DNA of 64,000 bases from Myxocyprinus asiaticus (GCF_019703515.2 NC_059385.1:28500001-28564000), one strand, 5' to 3'; positions 10,499 to 23,790 are shown, numbered from the stretch's first letter. The notes: generated by a model not told the origin, from the letters alone. Program-made: numbers and translations.

Positions 10499-12560
10499 TA
10501 GTTTATTGCACAGCAAATGTATATGTTATAAATATTTTTTGCACTTTTGAAATTTACAGAATGATTTGGAAATGTATAGAATGATGACAATGTAATATGT
10601 ACATTATTGCATACATATGGAGCTAGACCAGGGCTAGTTGTCACATGAGCAAAGTTGTCACAAGGGCTATCTCTCAGTAACAATACAGTTTTTTTGTCAA
10701 ACGTCATGGTAAACACAATAAAACAACACTAGGAAAAATTAAGAGAAGGGTCAACTATATAATTAAGGTAGATTTTAAATGAAAGGTTGAACTGTGTTTT
10801 CAGGGTAAGGGTATTTTTTTTCCAATAATTTTTAAATGTCATAACTTGACATTAGATACTTAAAAATAAGAAATTAATACTTTTTAAAAGTAAAATTAAT
10901 GCAAAATTAAATGTAAAATTAACTGCTTCACAGCAAGACTTTTCAGGTTACCAAGTTATAAGAGACACTATGCATTTTTTCCATAATTAACATAATATTT
11001 TCCAGTTTAAAATAGCATACTGTTCTGCAAGCACTATACAAGCTTTTGTACATAATCAGTCTATAAACCATTTGAATTGGATGCTGGCATAAAATATATT
11101 AAGTCATAAAATTAAAATGCTATGAAGTAATAGTGGACATTTGAGTACGCGTTCAACAAAAGATCATAACTTTTTAAAGCTTTCTGAGGTCTCATTCTAC
11201 TGGATATTTCCATTTTCTGGGGAAATAGCATCTCTCATTTGTTCCATTGGAATTTTGATTTGCCATGTATGACTTTTCTTAACACATTGTCTATCTGGTG
11301 GTATAGTCATTATCCAGGATTTTTACAGATAATCATTTTGCTCTTATGAAACAAAAAATGAGCATTTACAGTTTTGTGTAATTTGACTTTTATTGCATGT
11401 ACTGGTATGACCACATCTATTAAAACATTTGTTCAATCTACTCTAGCAGAATAGCCAACTACATATAATTATACCAGTGAAGAACTTGAAATGTAAACAC
11501 AAATGTATAACAGAAGCAGCAACATCTTTCTAAAAAAAAAAAACTTATGACATTGCATGACATGCATACATTTCCTGATCTGGAAAAATATAAGATAAAA
11601 TACTCTCTGAATGGATTTTTTTCCTGTTACTACCAGTCACACTCACATCCCTTCCAGGCATATAAAGACATTTATACCACTACATTTGGGGGATTCCTCA
11701 TTCTACACGTCAACTTACAGCTTTAAAAATATGAATGAATTTCTCAACATCTATGTAACAGAAATTATAGTAATTATGTTAGCAGATAAAATATTGACTG
11801 TACACTTTGTTACAACAGCTACTATACACCATTAAATCATAATGAAACTTGCTCTTTTTTTGCCTGAAGAAAAAAAAAAACACTAGAAAAGTTGATCTAA
11901 CTAAAATAAAATATAACCCTATGCAATTACACATTTAGCATAGATTTGATTCTACCAACAGGAAAACGAATGACTCATCCCAAGTATGATAAAACATTCT
12001 CTAGAAACATTATTTGTGTAATTCTTCCTAGTAAGTTAATGCTCATTAGAGACAGGGTTTCCATTGTCCCCTATTGGCCGGGACATCCCGTATTTTGTAC
12101 GGGATGCCTACTGTCCTATATTTCATTGGCAAAATGCGCAACCTGCTTTTGGTTCGCTCCACAGCAGAAGGTAAACACAATTCAACTGAAAATGTCTGAT
12201 AGAGGGTGCTTGTCAGTAGCTCAGCAGAATGGGGCCGATATCAGGGTACTGGAACATTTGTTAACAACATGCCAACTTCCCATGTGATCATGTTGATAAA
12301 GATATATTTTGGATCTGTTGTGCAACACAGTCTCTCTTTTGTATATTGGTCAAAACATCCTAATAACCTGATTTCATCAGTGCAAATATTACATATTAAC
12401 CTAATGAAGTAAAAAAAATAATAAAAAAATAATAAAAAAAATGTTTAATGACAAGGTTATTTTTGTGCTTCTACTTAATAATAATGTAGGTCCATGAATA
12501 TATGTTGATGTCAATCTTGCAGAACAAAATCTAACAGATATCTCGGAAAAGATTTAGTTA
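10499..12560. other. No gene seen
   Basis: AT-rich, no open frame with domain or codon signal. Around 12050-12160 there is a small segment (CCGGGACATCCCGTATTTTGTACGGGATG) that looks repeat-derived and echoes 19840-19935, where CAGGACAATAATGTATTTTA precedes GGCAACCCT; I could not class it. Confidence 0.5.
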
Positions 12561-12576
12561 ATCGCCTCACCTACTA

Positions 12577-12640
12577 TCCACAGGTGTTCCACAGGGCTCA
12601 GTACTCAGACAATTTTTATTCTCCCTTTACACCAAATCAT
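12577..12640 (+). pseudogene. Tiny LINE reverse transcriptase scrap
   Basis: Frame reads TGVPQGSVLRQFLFSLYT, matching the conserved G-V-P-Q-G-S...LF..Y block of LINE reverse transcriptase. Nothing on either side continues the domain, so this is an isolated fragment. Confidence 0.6.
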
Positions 12641-12655
12641 CACTTTTTGTCAGAT

Positions 12656-13540
12656 GGAGGTTTCATAGAGGGAAGTTTTATTCATTAAAGTTAGTTATGC
12701 AAAAATGTAACACTTCACCTTGAAATTTAAATGATGCAGTACTTGAATTCTAAATTCTAAAGATAAAAACTCAGAGTCCAATAATAAGGGGTAATTCTGA
12801 TGGAGGTAATTTTTGATATGAGACAATTGGATTATTGGTTTGTGTTGGCTAAACATCACAACCCTCAAATTTATACCCACTATTGTCTAGCAAAGCCTTT
12901 ATCATATGTAAAGACATCAGCTGGCCTTGAAATAACATCTCAAAACTTGTGACATTGAGCAATACGTCAAGCTTATTAGCTTGGCTCATGAATATTAATA
13001 AGATGATGTAACGTTACGACAACACATATACCTATATCTGTTGTCTTATTGAGTCTTATAGCTAGCTCACTTTGTGCCATATGTATACTTGGATGTATGT
13101 TAAATGTTGCACTGTTTTTTTCCTGAAGGAGCCACATTTAGTTTTGTTCATTGACTTTGACTTTGTTCACCCACTAGTCCTTAGGAAAAAGCAGTGGGCG
13201 CTGTCTACCATAGATACAGTAAACGCTTACCACTTGCTGGGCCTTAGAGTTGTTATTTTATATGGCCGACTACAATTTTTTTACACACTGGCCAAAACTC
13301 TGAAAGATGAATGTATAATTTCCCAAAAATAAACTTAGAAATCCACATGATATGCACAGCATGATAACACGGGAGGTTGGCAAGTTGTTTCTGATACTTT
13401 TGTTACCCTAGGATCGGCCATATTATACCGACCCACTGACAAGCACCATCTCCTAGAAGCCATGTTTGCATCGGCTCCAGTGTGTTTACCTTCCCCTGTG
13501 GCGCAACCGGAAGCGTGTTGTATCAGCAGCATGGGAGACC
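12656..13540. other. No gene seen
   Basis: AT-rich sequence without coding signal or recognisable repeat ends. Confidence 0.5.
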
Positions 13541-13544
13541 TGAG

Positions 13545-13925
13545 TATGGATCCTGCGTTGAAACCAGGAAGTAATTGCATTTGCATAATCAGTGACAAGC
13601 ACAATTCGGAGGTTGCTTATTTCCCCTCTAACATTACATTTTTACTCCACTTATGGTTAGGTTTAGGTTTGGGTTGGGGGGTACAGTTTATAAAACACGC
13701 ATTCCTCTTCACTGTATTACAGCCAGTACAGCTGAAAAAAACTCACTTCACAACTTGCTTGTGGCGCCCCTCCATGGACATCACACCTGGAAAAGTTTAC
13801 ACCGAACAACAGTTACCACTTTTGCCACTGGGGGAAGTGTTTCATATAACAGTAAGCACAAACTGATTTTAACTAAAGAAAAGTCAACCTACTGTTTCCG
13901 ATTTCACTGTGAGATCCATCCATTT
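13545..13925 (+). repeat. Interspersed repeat family A, copy 1
   Basis: Landmarks in order: CCAGGAAGTAATTG, ACTCCACTTATGGTTAGGTT then TTGGGTTGGGG, GCATTCCTCTTCACTGTATT, CCACTGGGGGAAGTG, then CTACTGTTTCCGATTTCACT followed by GTGAGATC. The same landmarks recur at 39785-40135 and 42215-42560 on this strand, and in reverse at 20060-20475 and 55150-56620. Non-coding; family not identified. Confidence 0.65.
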
Positions 13926-13960
13926 ACAATAGTTCCTACACCCCTAATGTCAAGTACGAC

Positions 13961-15650
13961 TAGGGTTGGGAGGGTTACTTTTTAAATGTAATCCATTACA
14001 AATACAGATTACTTAGTAAAATGTAATCAGTAACTTAATCCAGTTGACTCAATAAGAAATATAAGATTATTTTGTTACTTTTTGATTACCTCAAGATAGC
14101 ATTTGTGAATAAAGAGAAAAGCAATATTTTCTCAAAGACTTTTAATCATGCCTTCTGAATGCAAACAAACCGTGTTTGGATAATGTTATGAGTGATGTAG
14201 CTATTATTATATATACGAAAAAACATGAAAACAGGGACACTCCTTAATAGGAAAACAGAATATGTTCAAATGTAGAACAACTCCGCATTTTTAACCACAT
14301 CAGGTGAGTCATCTGTTACAGAAAATAGTTTATTTTCTCATCAAGCAAATACAGTTAGAACAGATGCACTGAATTATGTCTTGGTTAACATTAAAAAATC
14401 TGACAGGATATACCTCAGAAAAAACACTACAAAGTTGAATTCTGCCATATATTGCAGTTATCATGTAGACTAATTGGCACTGACCATTCATTAACTTCTG
14501 ACTGCAATAGGTAGATCACATGCTATCTTCATCATCATTATTATTATTAATGCCTGCAGTGCCTGTGCATCTTGTTTTAAAGTATAGATCAAAATAGATT
14601 TAATCCTTTTTAGTGTGTCTTGATTTACTTATTCCTACTTTCAATGAGTTTTGAAATGTTACATTTGCCAGTATTTCTCCCTCACCCATACTTATGAACT
14701 GTTCTTAATACAAAGTATCAAAATCAGATAAATTATTCATTGCACATTTCCCCTAAGAACCTAATATTTTCAATTAATTTGGTATTCATGTGTACAATCT
14801 GACAAAGAAAAAAAAGAGATGCTGTCTCAGTTACTGTTGTCATTACAACATGAAAGCATTTCAGAGAACAATTTTAGAGTATCAATTGAAGTTAAGACAG
14901 AAATGAGAAGTCACACTAAAGTTTCGACAGTAGGAGTCCCATGTACTGGAATACTGTCCGTTCGGCGGGGGAGTGGGCGTTTCTCTGCTGCTATTCCTGC
15001 TCCTGCGAAAACGATTGACAGACAGTCGGACATTGAAATTCAGGGAACACTTATGACTCATTTTAGCTATCCTTGCTAATGTAATTTTCGTGTGGGTCTT
15101 ACCTTTAAATGCTTCTTTAAATTATATGTCGGGTCCTTGGAAAATCACTGCAGCTTCACAGCTGAAAGTTAAATTGCACTAAACTGTAATGTTGTATCCC
15201 TTTTCTCCATTGAAGAGACAAGAATGTCGGAATTTCCACAAAAATGATAATAGTCCTCCTGTGGCCATTGCGATGAAACACTTTTAATGGTTTGACCACG
15301 TTTGCCTCGAGAGTGTTGATGTGAGACAGGTGTTATTTACACATATGACAGTAAGTAGCGCAAGATTCACGAGTCATGAGAAAGAACCAGAAGAGATTGA
15401 GCGTGCATCTTATCATACCTGTACCACTGTAAAGCAGGCAGCATTCTTTATCATTTTAGGCCAGGATGATCTTTAGTTTTTTTTCGTTATAAATTAAAAA
15501 TTGTAATCCTGCTACTAATTCCAATTTTTACCAAATGTAACTAATCTGAATACGTTGAGTTTTTATGTAATTGTAACAGATTACAGTTACATATATTTGT
15601 ATCCTTATTATGTAATGCCGTTACAAGTATTCCGTTTCTCCCCAAGCCTG
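13961..15650. mobile_element. Non-autonomous hAT-like element (1.69 kb) with 8-bp target duplication
   Basis: The left end TAGGGTTGGGAGGGTTAC and right end (read inward) CAGGCTTGGGGAGAAAC are imperfect inverted repeats. AGTACGAC stands directly outside both ends (13953-13960 and 15651-15658), a perfect 8-bp target duplication as made by hAT transposases. No transposase frame inside. Related ends occur at 30869. Confidence 0.75.
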
Positions 15651-15660
15651 AGTACGACAA

Positions 15661-15974
15661 TAGACCCCATTCACGCTAGCACCATCTTTGATTTTTAATG
15701 GGAATGACAACAAGGCTGTGAGGGATAGATGTACAGTCTCTTTAATGGGCTGTACTGCAGTTTAAAGTGTTTTTGGATCGTTCCGCAGACAAAACATTGA
15801 TAAAATATCTGTCCAAATACAAAGAACTCCAGACAACATGAGTTGTGGAAAATCAGATGTGATCTAGGAGCTTTATACTATTCATGCCATTGAAGAGATG
15901 GTAAGTCTATCCCTCACAGCCTCCGTGTCATACCCTTTAAAAATCAAAGATGGTGCTAGCATGAATAAGGTCTA
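15661..15974. mobile_element. MITE with about 72-bp inverted arms
   Basis: The left arm 15661-15733 (starting TAGACCCCATTCACGCTAGC) and the inverse of 15903-15974 (TAGACCTTATTCATGCTAGC) match with about ten differences, through ACCATCTTTGATTTTTAA and GGCTGTGAGGGATAGA. The central spacer is about 170 bp and non-coding. The element starts two bases after the target duplication of the neighbouring hAT element. Confidence 0.8.
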
Positions 15975-17105
15975 TGAGTTATTGTTGCTTACATTTGTCC
16001 ATTTCTATGTCCCACTGTTTTCACCAAAATGCATACAGATCAAAACAGTCCTTAGCATCATTTTAATACAACAGAGAAATAAACACTATGATAAACTCTG
16101 AAAGCAGGGATGGCCAGACATATCTAGACAGTCACCTTAAGACTGGGTGTCTACATTTACAGTGCTGCATACAACGTGACACTTAGCGTATTGCCTTTGG
16201 CAGAGTTTTGATTGTATATGCGTCTTTGATGTATGTGCTGATGTATTGCATACATACTTTGCATGCTGTATCCTGATTTTTTTCTTCATATGTGGTCCTG
16301 ATGATCTTCAGGGAACTGAAGAGAAATACAATGTGAGAAAGTTTTCTTAGAATTATTGACATTTTTTGAAACTGTTTTGAAACACAGACATATTACATAA
16401 TGAACAAAAATGTTGTTGTCCATAAGACAAGCCAAAAAAATGTTTTAATACCACCCATAAACTTTTTGTTTCTACCCGCTGTGTTTGCCCAAGAGAAAAA
16501 AAAAAATGTCAGCATAAACCAGTTAGTTAAAATGTTTTGTAGAGTCTTTCCATTTCCCACCCATTAACCCCATTCCCTTAAAACTGTTTTTCCTTTTCTT
16601 CAACACTCCAGTTCCTCTCATTTAAAACGTTTTTCCTTTAAACGGAGACTTGTAAATCATTGTTTGTGCACATTGCATGTTTGTATTCATGTTTATGCTA
16701 CTTTTTGTACTGGGCAACAGATCTACATAACCAAAAAAAAAAAAAAGTGTATAATAAAACTGGCAGTAAGCCACAATATGTATTTAATTGGCCAATTTAC
16801 CCAAGCTGTGGAATTTATTTAGTACTAGTGAAATGCTTTTAACATCAAGAACGTCATACAATGTCAATAACACTATAAACGTTTACTGCCCAATTATCTT
16901 TTGTGACCTGTATGAAAGCTCATAAATGGCATACTTCAATAAATACAAGTTAATGCTATAATATAAGTTATCATGTAAGCTAATTATAGTATTACACAAT
17001 CTTTTCTGTTTGAAAATAATTCATATCAAGTCCAACTAATGCAATACATATTTTATTTCATTTTTTATTTTTTTAAAGTAAACATAAGGTCCATTTTGTG
17101 GTGTG
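15975..17105. other. No gene seen
   Basis: AT-rich, with homopolymer A runs near 16495 and 16733. No coding or repeat signal I can name. Confidence 0.5.
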
Positions 17106-17109
17106 TACG

Positions 17110-17700
17110 TGTTTCGTATGTGTGAGGAACGGCAGCCGGTGGAGCTTCTGATGCCCCCCTAGGGTGTCATGTTATGGTTGAGGTAGATGCGAGGACTCAA
17201 ATGCTGCATGCAAAAATGGGCTTAATTGAAAACAAAATCAAAAACTATCCCAAAAGGGATAAATATGAATAAAATAAAATAAAATAAAAAATGTAAAAAA
17301 AGTCCAGGGCAACGAACCAGAAGACGAGCTGGTCTGGAGAGGGAAGCCCCATGGGCCACGTGGTCCCAAGCCAACCAGGCAGAGACCACCTAGGGAACTG
17401 GAATGTGTCCTCCAAATAAGGAACAAACAGACTGGACACCTTTAACAGGAACTATTTCACAATATAATCTTCATGCACATTCAACAACAAACTGGCACAA
17501 GACAGAGAACACAGGGAGTATAAATAGTGAAGGAAATAAGGAGGGTAACGAGGGAAGGCAGGTGAGGCAAATTAACTAATAACAAGGTAACAAGGGGGTG
17601 GGTCCTAGACATGAGACAGGAGAGTGTAACAGGTGCTCTCTGCTTTTGTTAGGGGAACTGCAACACCCAGGGCACCCAAGTAATGGACTAGTGTCTAGAA
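17110..17700. repeat. LTR-like remnant, unclassified
   Basis: Composition differs from its surroundings (G/C and purine rich), with an (AAAAT)n tract near 17265-17290 and a TATAAATAG box near 17519. The layout resembles fish LTR sequence, but I found no paired LTR, primer site or coding remnant. Confidence 0.3.
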
Positions 17701-18044
17701 TTCGTAAGGGAGAGATACAAACAGACACAAACAGACAATCAGATATCTTGTACTGACATAATTTCTGATGCAAGTTCCGTTTAAAAAGCCAGAGTTTGAT
17801 ATTCAAGTTCTTTAGGTTGACTTAAGTTATTCAACTTAACTATAACTATAAATATAGTTTAATGGTCCCTATTTATTACTAATAACTCAAAAAGTATTTA
17901 TTGCTAAAACTTTGAAAGATGTGGTAAGGGACCATCCGAATGGTTAATTTCTTGGTATTATTAATCTTCAATGTAGTATTATTGACCTGTACTGCCACTC
18001 CCTATATGCATATTACACACTCTGCGTAGTGCTCCTATTCCCCT

Positions 18045-18245
18045 ATGTCAGGATCCTGTCACTTTTGTCAGTCTTGTTTATCATTTGGTGACAGGATCTT
18101 GACACTCATGTTCTGTGTTTGTGTTTGACCACATGGCTTATGATTGTGTTCAATCGCCATGTACTCTTCTGTCTTGTCATTGTGTTTGGTGTGAGCACAT
18201 GGCTTCTGTCAGGTTTTGTTTGCCATGTGCTCTTGTAACCCAGGT
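18045..18245. repeat. Imperfect tandem duplication in LTR-like sequence
   Basis: Two units of about 70 bp share CACATGGCTT...GCCATGT.CTCTT (18130-18170 and 18195-18236). Possibly an LTR fragment. From 18246 to about 19840 I see no gene. Confidence 0.4.
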
Positions 18246-20044
18246 CAGAAAAAGACTGACTGGAAACTAATACGATATGCAATAATTGTAGTTTGAACCA
18301 CATAAACTAAAAAGACGCAATGATATGTAAATTCAAAGACGATGTATGAAGTAAACTATGAAAAAAAAAAAAAATGCAGAAAACTAAAAGGTAATTAAAC
18401 ACGAAAAGTGTGCTGTATATAGTATGCAATGCAGTTGGGTGTGTTGTCATCTAGACGGAAGCAAACAGAGTACACGCCACGTTGAGCATGGGGCAGGAGA
18501 GAGAGAAATCTAAGGCAAATATGAAATTAATTTATTTATATCATCTAATAATGTGCTCTATGATGTTATAAACTTTTGATTAACCATATCGGATTGCTTT
18601 TAGAGTGGTGATTACCGATTTTGAAGCGGATGGTAGCAGATTGGAAAATCCTCTTAAATCTGATTTGGTGTTTTCTCTGTATAATTGTGTATTATACGAA
18701 TATATTGTGTTCTTCAAAAGAGCTTTGTACAAATATTGAATGTTAAAAAGAGTTGTGCAACCTTGAACAATGTATTCCGACAAGGTCATGTGAATGCTAA
18801 CTTGCATATGGTCACGTTATGATGTATTCAGCAAAAAGTTGAAATTATATTACAAATACATTCAAGGATAATTTCTGAAGAGACATATGTTGTTTTAAGG
18901 TTATATTAGTTTTTTTTTGTTGTGTGTGATGATCGGATCAGAATCTTTCGAGAGTGAGATGGTGAGCCACACAGTGACCTTGATCTGAAAGAAACGAAAG
19001 AAGATTTTTAGTTCATCTTCAAAGTTAGTTCAGCGATACTTCTTCAAACCTCCAAGTGGGACAAAATGTTCTATTCCTTTGGAATCTTCACATTGGTAGG
19101 ACTGAACTGACTATTGCATTACTCGACTATTGAACTTACGTTCATGGAAATGTACTTTGGATACTTCTGAAGACATTCATGGCAAACAAAAAGGGATATT
19201 TTTCTAGAGACTGAATATTCTGTTTTCAGTTGAATGTTTATTTGAGTCATTGTCATTTTCTGAACCCTATTGTTACAAATTGAGATGTTTTGAGTTGTTC
19301 TTTATGTTTGGTTGAACCTGGGTTTCTTTTGGTGATACTGTGTATACTGTGTAAAGGTCATTAACTTCATATCAGATCTAAATAATATAATTGTTAGGAC
19401 CAAACAAGATTTCAACAGATAAATATAACTCTAAATAATAAAAAGTATATATCCTTTCTTATATGCTGAGAACTTTCCTGAACCATGACTTATAAAAAAT
19501 ATAATTATTTGTATTTCTTTGATTATTTATCACAGATGTATATTAATGTATACATCTGTGTTGGTTTATATGTTTTTAAAAGTTTTTATATTTACTTTAT
19601 TTTAATTATAATTTTTTTCCCTTCACCTGCACTTCTTATCTTTATGACTCAGTGAATGTATTCAAACATTCGTGGATCTGTGTAATTTTGTACATCTTAT
19701 TGAACATTTATTTTGAACCTTTTATTAGCATGTTTCAGCACAATGTGTGGACTTTTCAGACGACCCCTTATCCACCATATTAAAAATTTCCAATTTATAT
19801 CAGTGTTTATTAACGATTTGGAACAATTTAGCAGTGATGCCATCTGAGCAGCTTACGGAACAAATCGCGCATCATTTCATATTTAAATACAGGACAATAA
19901 TGTATTTTAGGGGGCGGGTGGCAACCCTACCTGGAAGTCTAATACATTCTCATGAGCAAAGTGGGGATGCAGAAAATCATGAGTTTATCAGGAGAGCATA
20001 GCGGGAGGAGTGATGGAAAAACGGGAGAACCCTGTTTAAATCAG

Positions 20045-20475
20045 GAGTGTTGGCAGGTATGAGTTAGGCCAACATTTCAGATTGATCTTACAGGAAAATC
20101 GGCAATAGGAGGTTGAATATTTTGTTTACTTAAATCAGTCTAAGCTTTCCAAATTTTCCAACTGACCCCAAGTGGCCGAAGATGGAACTAGCCGTGAACA
20201 TATGCACCTTTGCGCAATGCGCTGGGCAAGACATGAGCAAACATTATACAAATTAAATATTTGAGTAGTAATTGCATTAATACACTCCTAACCCCAACCC
20301 TAAACCTAACCCTTACAGTACTGGGGCCAAACAGCATTCTTTCATTTCTTTGCAAATGTAGCATTTCAGAACCCAGAGATTAAAAGGAATGTGATGCAGC
20401 GCAGCCTATTTTCGGGCATGAACATTTGGCACATGCTGGCGCTTTTCTGGAATTCAACAGATCGACTTGAATTTG
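20045..20475 (-). repeat. Interspersed repeat family A, copy 2 (reverse)
   Basis: The inverse of this segment follows the same landmark order as 13545-13925, including the CCTAACCC-rich stretch at 20288-20312 (inverse of the GGTTAGGTTTGGGTT landmark). The right part (GGGCATGAACATTTGGCACA) matches 56439-56458. Confidence 0.6.
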
Positions 20476-21090
20476 GGTGAGAGAACAATCGTAACTAACA
20501 TGCAATTTCCTGTGTGATCATGTTTAACATTTGGTGGTGTATTGTCAGTCTAACAAGTATTTATATGTAGATACAAAGTCATTCACATTTCCTAGCATCT
20601 GCGACTTAAAAAAATGTCTCGGAATGAACTTCAGTGAGCCTGCACATGGTGTTCAATTGCTCTCTAACGCCTGCTTTACAATGCACTCCAAAGCAGGACA
20701 AAAGCAGTGCGTATTTTTTGCCGTTCATGTTAACATGTTAACATGGAAAGCAGAAGCAGCGCAGAAGCAGCAGAGCAGCAGGAGTTTCGGTGTCCAGTCT
20801 ATTGCTGCGCTGCTCAATCTCAATTAAAGTGCCAGTGCACTGTCGATATGCATCATGAAGACGAGTTGACACGAAAAAGCAGATATTGCACAGAATAAGC
20901 ATGTGTTTGCAGTCTAGTGTGTTTCTGTATTAATTACAGCTTGTACAAAAACAAAATAAAATAACAATAAAATTACAAAAACAAAATGTAATTATTTTAA
21001 TTATTTAGCTTAAATAATAAGCAGACATAGGTTTTTATCATTTAAAACTACAGTATACAACAAGTCGTAGCCTTAAAAAAAAAAATAAAA
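20476..21090. other. No gene seen
   Basis: A 98-codon open frame at 20531-20827 has no recognisable domain and a low-complexity Gln/Ser end from AGCAG repeats. Confidence 0.45.
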
Positions 21091-21116
21091 ATATGTCTCG
21101 GTTATGTATGTAACCT

Positions 21117-21335
21117 CGGTTCCCTGAGACAAGGTGAACGTGTCATTGCATCACTAAGCTGATGCTGTGGGGGAGTGTCCTTCTATACAACCTAGTTGAA
21201 ACCTTTCTACAATAATGACAATTCAAAAATTGGCTATGGTGTTTAAGTCTTGCCCTTTTAGGCGCAAAGCTGTCCGGTATAAAAGTGGGCACGCAAACGC
21301 CATTCCTCAGAATTTTCTGACTGAGGGACAAGAGC
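21117..21335 (+). repeat. DIRS left inverted terminal repeat
   Basis: Matches the inverse of about 25575-25790: landmarks GGGGGAGTGTCCTTCTATAC, AACCTAGTTGAAACCTTTCT, TTGGCTATGGTGTTTAAG, AGCTGTCCGGTATAAAAG and CCATTCCTCAGAATTTTCT. The TATAAAAG inside is a plausible promoter box. A short related stretch (GTCTCAGGGAACCGAGATTA at 21397) resembles the internal complementary region of DIRS elements. Confidence 0.85.
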
Positions 21336-21648
21336 GTATCGCTCGCACCTCAAAGAACTCTGAGTCTGTAGTGTGGCCAGCTTACACAATGTCTCGTTCC
21401 CCTTTGTCTCAGGGAACCGAGATTACATACGTAAACGAGATGTTCCATTATGACACAGTACACTTAAAATTGCATCACTAAGCTGACACTATGGGGAACA
21501 GAGTCTCATCACACCGCACTACACAACATAACCTTCCAGAGAGGAAACATGATGCTGCAGTCCCGCGGATCTGCGACCAACATGAGTATGCCGCATGGTT
21601 GGCTAGGAGGGGAACACTCAGAATGGATATATGAACTATAGTCATATA

Positions 21649-22147
21649 CAGTACTGTGCAAAAGTATTAGGCACATAAGATGTTTCACAAAAGCATTTGT
21701 CTTAAGATGGTTATTTATATCTTTAGCTTTAGTGTGTCAATAGGAAACATGTTAGACTCCCAAACACTACTTTTGCAAATAGAAAAGATTAGAATAGATG
21801 AACAGGGAGCCCTGCAACTGATGTCATGGCCCCCACAAAGCCCCCCACTGAACATCATGTCAGTCTGAGATTACATAAAGAGACAGAAGAAATTGAGACA
21901 GCCTAAAGCTTGGAACATCCTATCTGCCAACAACCAAGAAAAACTGTGTCCATGTGTACCTAGGAGAATTGGTGCTGTAGGCAAAGGCAAAGGTAGTCAC
22001 AACGAATATTGATTTAGCGTTTTTTTATGTTTACTGGACTTTGTATGACATTAAGTGATAAATGAAAACTATTTATGTCATTATGTTTGAAGACATCCTC
22101 ACTATGCAACATTTTTCACAAGTGCCTAAAACTTTTGCACAGTACTG
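21649..22147 (+). mobile_element. Deleted Tc1-like element (499 bp)
   Basis: Ends CAGTACTGTGCAAAAGTATT and, inverted, CAGTACTGTGCAAAAGTTTT, with TA on both sides (21647-21648, 22148-22149). Internal remnants of a transposase: WPPQSPPLNIMS (the normal form has DLN.IE, so the catalytic Glu is lost), followed by a C-terminal piece with RRIGAVGKGKG. The 5' two thirds of the transposase is gone. Confidence 0.85.
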
Positions 22148-22343
22148 TAGTATGAATTAACCCCTTCATGAACCCATTCGGAAAAAAGTTTATTTGAAAT
22201 GAAAGTGCCTGTGACTTTTGGGAAACACAACAGTCTGAATGCAGGCAGTTGTGTAAAAAGTCAGGGAGCCTGTACTTATAAAGAGGGGTATAAGTACAGG
22301 TTTGGCCAATGAAATAGCAAGCGCTCTAGACAGAGATGACTTG

Positions 22344-22889
22344 CTATGAGAGAGATGTTACGTCTAGGTTGTAAAACCTTGCGAATGTGTTTTGAGAAGA
22401 AAATCCTACTGCAAAACATATGTCTTGAAAGGACACACTGTTTGTCCATGCCCATGAAGAGCCCACGCCTCTAGTTGAGTGTGCTTTAACACCAATTGGG
22501 CAATTTGCACCCTCCGACTCGTAAGCCAGGGAGATCGCATCAATGATCCATTGAGAAAGTCTTTGCTTGGAGACGGACATTCCATTCGTGCATCCTCCAC
22601 AGCACACAAAGAGCTGGTTAGACTGTTTGAATTGGCGGGTACGTTCAACGTATGTATTTAGTGCTCGCAAAGGGCATAACAAATGCAAGGACTGATCCTC
22701 ATACAAATTAAATGGAGGAGGGTAAAAGGCTTGAAGGTGAACCACCTGCGCTCTAAAGGGTGTGGTTAGACCCTTAGGCATATAGCCTTTTCTTTGTTTG
22801 ACAGTGGTTTTTGAAAGACCCAGACCAAACTCCAGACATGAATTGTCAACTGACAGCTGACTAGTAGCTCTAGGCGGTTGACATGCCAC
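22344..22889 (-). CDS. DIRS tyrosine recombinase
   Basis: An open frame of 181 codons. It contains the family landmarks PPPFNLYEDQSLHLLCPLRA, YVERTRQFKQSNQLFVC, VSKQRLSQWIIDAI, then AHSTRGVGSSWAW (the conserved H-x-x-R of the catalytic box) and TFARFYNLDVTSLS with the catalytic Tyr. The start shown is the first Met of the frame; the real polypeptide was probably part of a longer protein beginning in the RT/RNase H region, so this is the intact C-terminal end. In DIRS elements this enzyme integrates the circular DNA copy, without a target duplication. The upstream half of the polyprotein is broken. Confidence 0.75.
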   Translation of the reverse strand: MACQPPRATSQLSVDNSCLEFGLGLSKTTVKQRKGYMPKGLTTPFRAQVVHLQAFYPPPFNLYEDQSLHLLCPLRALNTYVERTRQFKQSNQLFVCCGGCTNGMSVSKQRLSQWIIDAISLAYESEGANCPIGVKAHSTRGVGSSWAWTNSVSFQDICFAVGFSSQNTFARFYNLDVTSLS

Positions 22890-23790
22890 ACCAATTTCGC
22901 ACCTATGCAGGTGTGAAAAGTCGGGCGTCCATCACACACTGCACCCCAACCTGTGTTGGATGCATCTGTGGTCAGCACTTTCCTTCTGAAAATTTGACCC
23001 AGCATAACACCCTGTTGGTAGAAGGCTTGCGCTGTCCATGGTGCTAGAGCAGCCAGACAATGGCGAATCACCCTGATGCACATTGGCCAAGGCTCCAGGC
23101 GCAATGTGGAACATCGCTTGAGTCAATACCGGAGAGGTCTCATGTAACAGACCTAACGGTAGGACAGCGGAAACCCAGCATTTTTCGTAATGACTTCAGT
23201 GACAATGTTTTTCCGGTTTGAAATGAGACAGACATCGAAGAATGGCCTGTACACGCTCATTCATGAGGTGCGCATGCATGCTCACGGAGTCAAGACAAAC
23301 TCCTAAAAAGGAGATTTATTGGCTGAGGAAAAGTGTGCTTTTCACCCAGTTGACATTAGACCAGATTTTCCATATGGCAAAGCAGAAAGTCTCTGTGTTC
23401 ACTCAGTAGTACCTCTGATTGGCTAGTAATAACCAATCACTGAGGTAATTCAACACATACATACCATTCATCATGCAGTTCCTTCGAACACGAATCTAAA
23501 AAGCCACTTGTAACATGGTGCAACTGGTAAATGAAGATCCTTCAGATCTATTGATGCAAACCAGTCCTGAGGACGGATGTGCAATAAGATCTGTTTCTGA
23601 GTTAACATTTTGAAAGGGCACGTCGCGAGCGCACGATTCAAGCGTCTCAAAACTAGAATGGGCCGAAGCCCATCATCCTTCTCCAGAATGAGGAAATAAC
23701 GGCTTTAAATCCCGCTGTGTGTTTCACAGACTGGGGCAGACTCTATCACGTTTTTTGTCTGGAGACAGTGAATCTCTGCGCGCAACACCG
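22860..23790 (-). pseudogene. DIRS reverse transcriptase and RNase H, broken
   Basis: Reverse-strand pieces in several frames: EKDDGLRPILVLRRLNRALA, then FASIDLKDL with the first RT aspartates (near 23560), a deletion, then VLNYLSDWLLLANQ where the usual Y-x-D-D has become Y-L-S-D, and the RNase H part VLTTDASNTGWGAVCDGRP followed by HVNRLELL. Loss of the catalytic Asp and several stops make it inactive. Confidence 0.75.
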
